From Eudorina sp. 2006-703-Eu-15 (taxonomy: Eukaryota > Chlorophyta > Chlorophyceae > Chlamydomonadales > Volvocaceae): a DNA stretch of 64,000 bases. The stretch is from positions 152,589 to 216,588 of the forward strand of contig BDSI01000045.1 in the NCBI GenBank assembly GCA_003117195.1. Direction: 5' to 3'. Positions 47,629 through 57,791 of this stretch are shown piece by piece. Within the stretch, counting starts at the first letter, position 1; the number at the start of each line of letters is the position of its first letter. Below the pieces are notes generated by a model. The model did not search any database, had not been told where the DNA came from, and worked only from the letters and a program-made list of their open reading frames with translations. A program made the position numbers and the translations under genes.

Positions 47629-48629
47629 ATTAGGATTCACGGTTACAAGGGGGACCAACAACCAAGTTGATCGCTCGCCGTACAGGCGTAGACGGACTGT
47701 TCATCCTACCCCAGGGGCATGCCCTGCACGAAGCAAGGAGCCATGCCAAAGAAAAGAAGCCAAGGAACCACCGGACCCAAGCCTTCAAAAGTACGAGCTG
47801 CCGAAGGGCAGGAGCAAACTGCGGCCAACAACCAGCCTAAAGACACATAGGGCTGCCAACTGAGCACCCAGAACCAAGGCCAACCTCCCGGCCCGGAAGA
47901 CACAACGCACCGATGCAGCCAATCCCGCACCAGAGTACGGGATAAATCAATCACTCATCCAGGGACCACCAGCACCAAGCCAACAAATAGAAGATAACGA
48001 GACCACGAGCGCCAACGCGAGGGTGGCGGGACCAGAGGACCCCTACAACCCTCGTAGTTCAGTAAGTCCAGCACGGACACAGCGCGCGGAAGCGGACCCG
48101 GCCGAGAAGGCGGGGTGGACGACGTAGCACACAGTCAGGGCATGCCACAGGCACTCATCAGATCACCCACGCGGGGACGCAGGGGGAGAGTCGACGTCCA
48201 GGGGAGCATTCAAGACAACACGCCCATTCACATTGCATAGGAACGGGGGTTGAGAGGGAACGGAACCCCAAGGCCGAGGGGCCAGTCCCAGGGCGGCGAA
48301 GGAAGCGAGGCGGGCCCAAAAGTCAGCAGCCACCTCAACCGCGATCGCCGCGAGACGCCCCCGCAGCAGGGGGGTACGCTGGTCCCACACATTGTACAGG
48401 CGTTGGCGGCCGCGCTCCAGGGCCGCCAAGGCCGCCAGGGCCACGACATCCCAGACTGGCGGATGCAAACCCGGCGGGCAGACCACAAGCCACAGGTGGT
48501 GCCGCTGAAGACCCAAACCGAGCCGCCCGATCGACGCCCCCAACGCCAGCCCTAACACCTCCCGCAGCGACTGCGCAACAGGGCAATCCCAGAAAAGGTG
48601 CCGCCGAACCCAGCACGATCCCGATCCCG
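47629..48629 (-). mobile_element. LINE copy I (1.0 kb)
   Basis: 3' UTR plus about 150 codons of the ORF2 C-terminus (stop at 48163), truncated at the CGATCCCGATCCCG that encodes part of the zinc-binding region. Confidence 0.87.
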
Positions 48630-48664
48630 ATTAGGATTCACGGTTACAAGGGGGACCAACCTGA
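48630..48664 (-). mobile_element. LINE copy J (35-bp terminal fragment)
   Basis: Only the 3' terminal bases (ATTAGGATTCACGG to GGGGACCAAC) between copies I and K. It is the shortest copy. Confidence 0.8.
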
Positions 48665-49640
48665 ATTAGGATTCACGGTTACAAGGGGGACCAACAACCA
48701 AGTTGATCGCTCGCCGTACAGGCGTAGACGGACTGTTCATCCTACCCCAGGGGCATGCCCTGCACGAAGCAAGGAGCCATGCCAAAGAAAAGAAGCCAAG
48801 GAACCACCGGACCCAAGCCTTCAAAAGTACGAGCCGCCTAAGGGCAGGAGCAAACTGCGGCCAACAACCAGCCTAAAGACACATAGGGCTGCCAACTGAG
48901 CACCCAGAACCAGGGCCAACCTCCCGGCCCGGAAGACACAACGCACCGACGCAGCCAAGCCCGCACCAGAGTACGGGATAAATCAATGACTCATCCAGGG
49001 ACCACCAGCACCAAGCCAACAAAGAGAAGATCACGAGACCACGAGCGCCAACGCAAGGGGTGGCGGGACCAGAGGACCCCTACAACCCTCGTAGTTCAGT
49101 CAGTCCAGCACGGACACAGCGCGCGGAAGCGGACCCGGCCGAGAAGGCGGGGTGGACGACGTAGCACACAGTCAGGTCATGCCACAGGCACGCATCAGAT
49201 CACCCACGCGGGGACGCAGGGGGAGAGTCGACGTCCAGGGGAGCATTCAAGACAACACGCCCATTCACATTGCATAGGAACGGGTGTTGAGAGGGAACGG
49301 AACCCCAATTCCGAGGGGCCAGTCCCAGGGCGGCGAAGGAAGCGAGGCGGGCCCAAAAGTCAGCAGCCACCTCAACCGTGATCGCCGCGAGACGCCCCCG
49401 CAGCAGGGGGGTACGCTGGTCCCACACATTGTACATGCGTTGGCGGCCACGCTCCAGGGCCGCCAAGGCCGCCAGGGCCACGACATCCCAGACTGGCGGA
49501 TGCAAACCCGGCGGGCAGACCACAAGCCACAGGTGGTGCTGCTGAAGACCCGAACCGAGCCGCCCGATCGACGCCCCCAACGCCAGCCCTAACACCTCCC
49601 GCAGCGACTGCGCAACAGGGCAATCCCAGAAAAGGTGCCG
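48665..49640 (-). mobile_element. LINE copy K (0.98 kb, right edge of array)
   Basis: 3' UTR and about 145 codons of the ORF2 C-terminus (stop at 49200). It ends at GGTGCCG, where unrelated sequence (TTAGATACAATG) begins. As the outermost copy it is likely among the first insertions. Confidence 0.87.
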
Positions 49641-52600
49641 TTAGATACAATGACCGACCTGTACGGCACGACGCATAGACATTTGGCTCCAGGACAGCGA
49701 GTCGACCGCTGCTGATTGTATCGTTGAATAGAGCGAGTGATTTTCTTCTTATTGATCTTCCAACGGTCATTCACGTTTTTTGTGGCTGTCCGCCGCTTGA
49801 AACGGTCCCCAACCTCCGTTCAGTCCTTGAAATCCTTTGCATTTATGGTACGACGTGCCTGCATCTGAAGCAATCTTAAATATACATATCGAATGTGCTA
49901 AGAATCTGTACCATACACGCGGCATAGACATTTCGCTTATGGAGATTGACTTTGCCGGTGCTGCTGATGTCCTTTAATTCAGGGAAGAGCTTGCTTTGCA
50001 ATGATGTGCCGATAGAAATCCCGCTTTCCTCTGCTTGCAACGGTCGCCACGTACCAAACGGCTGTTGACGGCAACATATTGCTACCCCGCCCTCCCGCCC
50101 TTTCCAACTGCGTACCGAGATGTCTAGGTTCCTTCATGTTCTTCTTCATGTATTGTACAGTGTGGGTTCCCAGCAATGGAAAAGCAGCATGTTGACGGTT
50201 CCGGTTGTGATGTTATGCACCTGCTTTTAAAGCGCATCGCAATCTCATCCTTATTACATACAGGTAACCTAGCTATTTTAAATACACTACTTCTAACGGG
50301 CTCAAGGGCTAAGTTGTTTGGTAACTGATTTGTAACAGACAGAAACTGGTGCGGGTACGGACACCACATTTTCGAACACTGAACCTGGTAAATGGAGGTG
50401 TACAGAATCTAAATTCAAACGCAGATAAACGATTTTCATATCCTTAATCGTTGCGTCGTTACTGTTGGGCAGGACATGACACGTCGCATCAAAAGCACAG
50501 TATCCCAGAAAAGCCCTGGAGAGCGCCTGTCAGGCCATTCTTTTGGATGCTACTTGGGTTGCTCAATCAGGTTTGCTTGAAAGATCCTCAGTTTAGGAAA
50601 CGTTCGTTACAGTACTACTTGATGCAGTACATCTGTCGTGCCGTAGAACAATTAAACGCTGAGTGAAAGTCCACGATGAGGGTCGGCTTGTTTTGTTGAA
50701 GCTGTCGTGGGAAATGACATGTATGCAACAGTGATCGAAACATATGCAAGTTACGGAGTCCCTTGTAGCTCGGGCCTCTACCTCCTTCGACCTCGCGGTG
50801 CATCACCTGCCCAGGATGACCTTGCTCGTTTAGACTTGTAACAAAAACTATCCACTTTCAGCCGGGGGACTTATTGATTACGTTTGGAGGGTTTCCTCAT
50901 ACGTTTGTCCTTCAGACTCCAGGCAATTGTCCAAGGCCCTCAGCCTGGGTCACTGGCACATCCATCGGTCTTATGGTATCATAATGTTCAGTTGAATTGA
51001 AGTATGCAGCAAAGCATGAGGTGATTGAATTATCTCTCGTACTCTTCGCCATAGCAAGGTGGGAGACTGTGCCTTTTGCTAGCCCTTCAGCTTCTCGTGC
51101 CACGCTTTACAGCATCCCCCATAATGCAGGGCATTCATGGTCGAAATCGTAGCGGGGATAAGTGTACAGCCTTCGAACGGCCGGACCTGGCGAGTGCTTG
51201 AAAGCGTGCATCATCCTCCCTTTCCTGACCGGCATACCATGCTCAGAGACTTCATGGCACGCTCGACTGTCAGGTCACGCGCCACGGAGCAGGCGTAATG
51301 GCGGCTGGTCGAGGCCCGTCCTCGGGCTCCGGCGCAATGGCTCCGCCCGATGGCCTTCCACGTCGTCGTTTCTACAATCTGGCTTGCACTTTTGTGACCA
51401 TCTTGGCGGTTTCCTTGCACTGGATCAAGCTTGTCGACTGGCGAGTTTGCGCAACACCCCTAACAACTGCCAACGACCTATGGCTGGGCGGATCGCGCTC
51501 CAATCTTCGGCGCAGGCTGACCTGCTTGTGGACCTCGCCACTGCAACGGATCCGCGACTTGTTTTGGGCGGCGTGCTGGTCAGGTGCGGACTGCAGCGGT
51601 GCGGTGCGCTCGAGGGTCGTCAGAGATAGTTTCGGAATGATCTCAGAAATAGCGGGCAACGTCAAATTGGGGTGGCAGGTTGTGTGTCGAGAGGACAACG
51701 GGGCCGCGAGACATGACGCTTGCGACATTGTCCTCACAAGAATTCATCGTCACGCAAGCAGTGAACAAAGCTTTGATCAGGCCTTATTTCCTGCAGCCTC
51801 ACGGTAACAACCCAAAATGGCTACATAACCCGAAAATCACTTCTCCACGCCTTCGCGGCCGTCGCGGCTAACTTAAATGGCACCGAATCCCGTACAACCT
51901 GCCTGTAGAGGGCACAAATCCTCTGCGTTCATAGGAAAACGTTCCCTCATTGCGTTTCACGTAGAAAATTTTCATGTGGCAGGATTCAGGATCTCAGGAA
52001 ACGGTGCGGGTGTATGTGGCAGGGGTTCGACGGGGTTTCTTCATTAGTACCGGGCCGGGAAGCTTGCCGAACTCACAAGCCCAGCCCGTCAGCGAGTAAT
52101 AAGGAACGCGACCCGAACCGAGTTCCTGTAACCTGCCCACATGTGCCAGCAGGACACTGATCAAACGCGAGCAGCGTGCAATGCACGATGCCGAAAGCGT
52201 GGCATTTGGCGCCCCCTGGGCGGCTGTGTGCCCGTCATTGTGTCGTTACCGCGCGGCGGCGGCACCCTCAATCGCCACGCAGTCGTCCACGTGCTGCTTC
52301 ATCGCCCCCGCTTGCAGAACTCCGTTTCCTGACGCCATCCTGCTTGATGCTCGATGGCGACCGGGGCGGCGTGGCGGTTGTGGCGCGCGGCGGCGGCACG
52401 GACGACAGCGATGAGACCTGGCGGTGAGGGGCGCATCGATCGCGGACGTGTGCCAGCGGTGCCAGCGAAGCACCTGTCAACGCCCCAGGAGCTGCCGACT
52501 GCAACCGCCGGTGCCGGCTTGCGGCCACCGAAGCCCATCTTACGATGCACACGTTGTTGTGTTGCGCGATGGCTACTGCCTGGTGTGGCAAATGCAAATT

Positions 52601-52857
52601 CGTTGTGGCGCCCAGGGGGGCGGCACCGTTGAGGCTGCACCGTCGAGCGTCGATGCAGGGGCCGCGGGGCTCCGGCCCGACCCCGAGCCGCAGCCAGCCC
52701 ATCCCGTTCCTTTCGTTGCCGCCACTCCCGACTGCGTCCCAGGCTGACCGGCGGTGCTGCCTCCTCCGAGGCGAACCGGCGCGTGCGCACTGCCCCGCCG
52801 GGGCTGGTGCGCCGCGCGGCGCCTCAACCGGAGTCCAGAGTGTATGTGGTGGGCTCC

Positions 52858-52905
52858 CTGCAGCCGCTGGAGCCTCTGCAGCCGCTGGAGCCTCTGCAGC
52901 CTCGG
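52858..52905. repeat. 18-bp tandem repeat CTGCAGCCGCTGGAGCCT
   Basis: Two full units and a third partial, diverging at GCCTCGG. Confidence 0.85.
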
Positions 52906-53157
52906 CCGCCACGCCCGTTCGTCGACCCTTCCGCGGTGAGCCCGGAGGGCGAGCGCACCTGCTTCCGGGGGAGCGCAGGCAGGGGGCCTGCAGCCTGCAG
53001 CGGGCAGCCCCGCACTGCTTGCGTGTGACACGGATCGCTCGGCTCCCCGCCGGGGTCCTCATCGTAATGGACCGATGGACGCCCCGCGCACGTGCATGCA
53101 TGCATGCAGCGCGTGTACATCCATCCGCCCAAAGAGTGGGGCACTCACGGTATCTTG

Positions 53158-53214
53158 CCAGAGGGGCCACCTCCAGGGGTACGTAGCCAGAGGGGCCACC
53201 TCCAGGGGTACGTA
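53158..53214. repeat. 29-bp tandem duplication
   Basis: Two consecutive units starting CCAGAGGGGCCACCTCC (53158 and 53187). Confidence 0.9.
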
Positions 53215-53281
53215 CTGCATGTTTCCTTGTCAGTGATCGGCTCCTGTCTCTTGGGCATTGCGACGTGTATGTCCCAAACAG

Positions 53282-53489
53282 GTCCAGCTCCGAAACCGGG
53301 CGCTGGGGACGCTGCTACACCTGCTGCTCGTGATGGCAACCTACCGTCTGTGCGGCGGGAGGTGGCCCGGCGTCCGCCCGCGGCAGCTGCTGGCGGCGGC
53401 ACTGCAGACCGCCGCCGGGATTGGTGCGGTGCACGGCAGTGCACTCGCGCGTTTATCATCACGGCGCAGGAGGCGCGCTGCCGCTCCCG
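53282..53489 (+). CDS. Possible exon with hydrophobic segment
   Basis: Bounded by a CAG acceptor and a GTGAGT donor. The best frame reads VQLRNRALGTLLHLLLVMATY and continues Ala/Arg-rich to a phase-1 end. It could belong to the 5' part of the SPL-like gene or to a separate gene. A phase-compatible continuation at 53673 (VCGVVDIPHFLEGADG) exists but does not connect in frame to the 53785 ORF. Unresolved. Confidence 0.3.
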
Positions 53490-53784
53490 GTGAGTGGGTT
53501 TGTATTTTTGCGGGGGTGGTGGCATGGAGCCATGCATGGATGGCCAGGCGCCAAGTGGCGTGTCAGGCACGCGAATTGGGATTTCGCTTTTCCCGCGGCC
53601 GGGGAGGACTGCATACACGGTCGGTGCCGTGCACCATGCGACGAACCAACGATGCGAGCAACAGGAATTTTAGTATGTGGAGTTGTGGACATTCCGCACT
53701 TTCTGGAGGGCGCGGACGGCGTCGACTTGCGGCGCCGCCTGTACAGGCCCGGGGACAGCGGAGACTCTTGCGGACGCGGCGGCG

Positions 53785-56700
53785 ATGGAATGCGGCGGCG
53801 GCGGCGGCATGTCGGTCTGCAGCGGGGAGGCACGAGGTAAAGGGAGCGGGAGAGGGAGGGGCCCGCCCGCCCAGTATCCGTTGCACGCCCCAGCAGTATC
53901 ACTGGAGGAGGAGGACGAGGATCCCGACGTCCTGCGGCTGGTGAAGGACGCGGACCCGCATGCAACAACATCTACACTGGCGGCGGCCGCGGCGGCGGCA
54001 TTGGCGGCGGCGGCGGCGGCGGCGGGTGTGCCCGGACTGGTGTCCGAGTGCTGGTCCGCAGTGGCAGCTGCCAAGGCGGAGAGCTGCAGCGACCGCGCCG
54101 GTGTCGGGCGCGGTGTGTGCGGCGGCGGTGTCGGGGCTGAGCGGCGGCGGCGGATGTGCCCGCGGTCGGCCTCTGCCGGACCTCGTGGCTGCAGCGCCGC
54201 CATGCCGCCGTCCGGGAAGCGTCGCTGCGCCAGCCCCAAGCCCGGCACCGTGCATTCGCGACATCTGAGCCGCAATAGTAGCAACAGCAGCAGTCGTAGT
54301 AGCACCAGCACCAACACCGGCAGCAGCAGCAGCAGCAACAGCAACAGCCCACTGGCCGCAGGCGTAATTGAACAGTGCTGCTGCCGCACAACCGGCGGCG
54401 GCAACGGCGGCTCGCAGTCGTACGGCGGCGTGCTGACGTGGACGCACGTGCGCCTGAAGCTGCCGGGCCTGGACCCCTCGCAGCTGTCCGCGGGGGTCGC
54501 GGGGCGGCTGGCGCGCGCGGTGGCCGCCGAGCCCTCCCTGGACGACGCAGCCGTCGCGGGCGTTGCCGTACGATCGGGCTGCGTGGAGGTCCATCTCGAT
54601 CTGGTCGGGACCGTCGCGTCCACCGCCGCCACCGCCGCCGCGGCGCCTGAGGTCGCGGCGGCGGCGGCGGCGGCGGTGGCGACGACGACGACAGCGTCCG
54701 CCGCCGCCGCCGCCGCCGGCATCCAGCACGGCCCCGCGTCGTCGGCGTATCAACAGGGCCTGGCGAGTTGCATCTTGCAGGCGCTGGGGCTGCCCGCAGG
54801 GTACGACGCTGCCGTACGTGCGCAGGTGGGCGCCCACCTGCTGACGCTGACGCCAGCGGCGGGCTCCGGCGGCGGCTGGGCGGTGCGGGGCAACCGGCGG
54901 ATGCTGGCGCACGAGGTGCCGAGGATCACCCGCGTGGAGCCGCCGGCCGTGGTCGCCCCCGCCGCGGCGATCGCCGCCGCCGCCGCCGCTAGGACGGCCC
55001 CGCGGACCACCGCCGCCGCCGCCACCGCCCCTATCCGCATGACGCTCACCGGCTCCCGGGAACGTCTGGCGGTGGCGCATGAGGACTCCGACCTGGAGGT
55101 CGTCGCGCTGTTCGAGGGCGCTTTCCTGGGCCTTACGAACCTGCAGTGGGGCCCCCTGGAGGAGAGCCCGTACGCCGCCGGCAGCGGCGGCGGCGGCGGC
55201 GCCGCCGCCGCGGGAGGGTGGGCGGGGCCGCGCCTCGCGCGGCTGCCGCCGTCGCTGGCGATCAGTCGTCGGGTCCTGACGGCGGAGCTGGCGCTGCCGG
55301 CGGGCCGGACGGGCGCAGTGAGCCTGCTGCTGATGCGGCGGGGGACCGCGGGGCCGAGCCACCCGCTGCTGCTGGTGCGGGGAAAGGAGGAGGGGGAGGA
55401 GGAGGAGGACGACGGGGCGGTCATCGCGGGTGAGGTGGCGGCGCTGGCGGCCAGGTCGCACGCCGCCGCCGACGGCCCGCCCGCCGACAGCCTGGCGAAC
55501 TTCATCCGCGATCTGGGTCACTGGCTGCAGTACAGGCAGTACTGCTGTCGGAAGGCGGCGCAGGCCGCCCGCGGCGGCGGAGCCGCCGGCGCGGACGTCA
55601 GCGGCGGCGCGCGGTCGTCGTCGTCGTCGCTGGCGGCCCTCCGAGGAGACGTCAGAAGCTCCAGGGTGAGCGCTTGGTGGTCTTGGAGACGGCGCGGCGG
55701 CGGCGGCGGTGGCGGCGGCGGCGGGGCCATGTGGCTGTTGCAGCCAAAGCCGCCGCAGTGCGCTGGCGGTGCGGGCACATCGGGGTCCGAGCAGGGCAGT
55801 AGCGGAGGCACGTCGTCGGCAGTAGCAGCGGCTGCGGCTGCTGCTGAGCCGGCGGCGGCGGCGGTGGCGGCGGTCGCGCAAGTGCAGGTGGGTACGACGC
55901 GGAGGGGCGAGTCGGACCTCGTTGATCAAGACAGCCAGGGTAGCGACGCAGGCGGTGGGACTGGCGGCGGCGGCGGCGGCAGCGGCGACGGTGGTGGTGG
56001 TGGCGGTGGGGCTGTCGGCGGCGGCGGTGCCTTTCGCGGCGCACCGACGCAAAACCAGACCGCGTCTCCGTCTGAGGAGGAGCAACAGCGACTGGCCCAG
56101 GGGTCGGTTCCCGCCTTCGGGCAGCCAGCGTACGACAAGCACATGTGGGTCGCGCGGCGGAGCCTGCTCGAGTTCGCGTTGGAGCAACGCTGTGCCGCCG
56201 TGGCGGCGGCGCTGTTGCAGCCTGCGCCCGTGCCGATGCCATCGGAGTCGATCGCCTCCGCGGCGGCGGCGGCGTACGGCACAGCTGCGTACCTGGCAGA
56301 CCTCGCCGAGTCGAGCCGCGCCGCCTGCCCCGACGGCCTAACGCTCCTGCACCGCGCCGTCCGCGGCGGCGACGCCGCTGTCGTGGACGTCGTACTTTGC
56401 GCCGCCGCCAGGGCGGCAGAGGCGGCGGCGGTGGCGTCGGCCGCGGCCGCGGCTGCGACGCCGCGGCACTCGCCACCCTCGCCCGTGCAAACCTTCGGCG
56501 GCTGTGACGGCGACACCAGCGCCTCCAGAAGCACCTCCGGGGCGGTCTCTGATAGCATCTGTACGGCAGTCGCACCCGAACTGTACGGATGGGACACGCC
56601 GGATGCGCACGGCATCACGCCGCTCCACTACCTGGCGGTGCTAGACGACGGCGGGGCGCTGGCGCGACACGTGCTGGGTCGCTGCGACGCCGCGTTGGCG

Positions 56701-57297
56701 CTGTGGGAGGCGGGCAGCCGGGGGGGCATGCCCTCGCCGGCGTCCTTCGCGTCGCGGAACGGCGTCTTCATCGACGTCGCGGGGCTGCGGCAGGAGCGGG
56801 CGCAGGAGGAGCAGCGGCACAGTGAGCCGGAACGGGGGACGTGCGGCTGCGTGGCGGGCGCCAGGTCCTCGGGGTGAGCGGGCGGGAGTAATCTGACCGC
56901 TGTTGAGTCATGGGGCGATGCTGGAGCTGTGGGGCAACTGATGATTCGTTCGGGCGCCCTTGTGAACGAGTGGGTGGGTGGGTGGGTGGGTGGGTGGGTG
57001 GTGGTTTGGACGGCAGGGGTCGTTCATCGAGCCGCGTTGGTGTTCGCCTGAAATGCTGTTGGACCGGGCCGGCAACCGCAGACAACTGCCCGTACCTGCT
57101 GCTGCAGCTGGCCACGGCTTTCTCCCTCTCTCCCTCCGGCGCCCGCAGAGCGCTGCCCCCGCTGCCGCTGTCGCCGCCGCTGCGATCCGCCCTCTGCGGC
57201 TTCCCCGGCGGCGACTCGGAGCGACGTTACCACCACTCCGCCGCCCGGACCTCCCAGGGCGGCAGCATGCTGTCCGCGTGGCTGCTGTTGCTGCCGC

Positions 57298-57330
<33 letters not shown>

Positions 57331-57791
57331 GAGTGGCGGCATGGGCGGCGGCAGCCCTGCAGGTCCACGTCCTGGCCGTCGCCGCAGTGCCGTGGTGCCG
57401 CAGTGCCGTGTCGTCTGCACTGCGCCAGGTGCTGGCGGTGCGGGTCGTGGCCGCCGCCGCCGCCGCCGTGCTGCTGCCACAGCTGCTGCTGCCGCTGCTG
57501 GGCCGACGACGGCGCCCGAGGGCGGCGGATGCCGCAGCAGGGCTGCCGGGCGTCGGCTTTGCCGCGGCGGGCCTGGGCCTGGGCCTAGCGGGCGGCTGGT
57601 TGCTTCGCGGCTTGGTGTCATGTCTGATCGCCTTGGCGGCGGATGTGCGCAGCCGCGCGGCCTTTCTGGTGGGCCGTCGCGTCCGCATCCATCGCAGCAA
57701 TGATGACGGTGGAGGCAACGACGCCGATGCTGGTGGTGGTGACGATGACAGCGATCGGGAGCCGGGCGCGTCGCACGCCAAGATGGACTAG
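53785..57791 (+). CDS. SPL1/SPL12-type SBP-box family protein, SBP domain not seen
   Basis: Plant and algal SPL1/12/14 and copper-regulator-type SBP proteins are nuclear transcription factors with a long conserved C-terminal region (family knowledge). Here exon 53785-56821 and exon 57082-57791 (TAG) join with matching phase (CACA/GTGAGC donor) to about 1248 residues. Conserved landmarks in order: VRLKLPGLDPSQLS and VRSGCVEVHLDL (the K-L-F/R-P-G-C block), VPRITRVEPPAVV, NFIRDLGHWLQYRQY, RRSLLEFALEQRCAAV, the ankyrin-like LTLLHRAVRGGD and HGITPLHYLAV, then a C-terminal Leu-rich membrane-like segment in the last exon. Ala, Gly and Ser runs are inserted between these blocks. A 75-base in-frame intron is likely at 55666-55740. 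The ATG at 53785 is only the first in frame; the frame is open upstream to 53677 without a good start, so 5' exons are probably missing. No SBP zinc-finger signature is visible upstream. Confidence 0.75.

Larger units (their letters stand above)
35724..49640 (-). mobile_element. Head-to-tail array of 11 truncated LINE (non-LTR) retrotransposon copies
   Basis: Eleven copies (A-K) of one family, all with their 3' end at the low-coordinate side. Each copy begins at an identical ATTAGGATTCACGG (the reverse complement of the element's 3' end): 35731, 39300, 39620, 41593, 44404, 45894, 45942, 47379, 47629, 48630 and 48665. The 5' ends differ, the usual sign of target-primed reverse transcription with 5' truncation. 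The body encodes, on minus, an APE-like endonuclease start, reverse transcriptase with YADD, and a C-terminal zinc-binding (zf-RVT type) region, then a 3' UTR of about 530 bases. No unrelated DNA lies between copies. Sequence differences between copies are few, so the array is young. Clade is probably L1-like; this is an inference from domain order. Confidence 0.93.
49641..53281. other. Region without a recognisable gene
   Basis: 49641-52080 is less GC-rich than the rest, like 33431-35723, and has short frames only; one of 71 codons at 50451-50666 (+) is not recognisable. 52080-53281 is GC-rich with an 18-bp tandem repeat (52858-52893 plus a partial copy) and a 29-bp repeat (53158-53214). If the SPL-like gene at 53785 has upstream exons they should lie here or further left, but I found no SBP-type Cys/His pattern in any frame. 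Confidence 0.45.

Noticed and set aside
35724..49640. CRISPR-like or satellite interpretation of the repeated ATTAGGATTCACGG units
   Set aside because: Units vary from 35 bp to 3.6 kb and carry truncated RT sequence with zinc-binding coding, so they are retrotransposon copies.
53899..56187. 762-codon minus-strand open frame
   Set aside because: Antisense to the SPL-like coding region. It is dominated by Arg/Gln/Ala runs, while the plus strand shows conserved SPL blocks.
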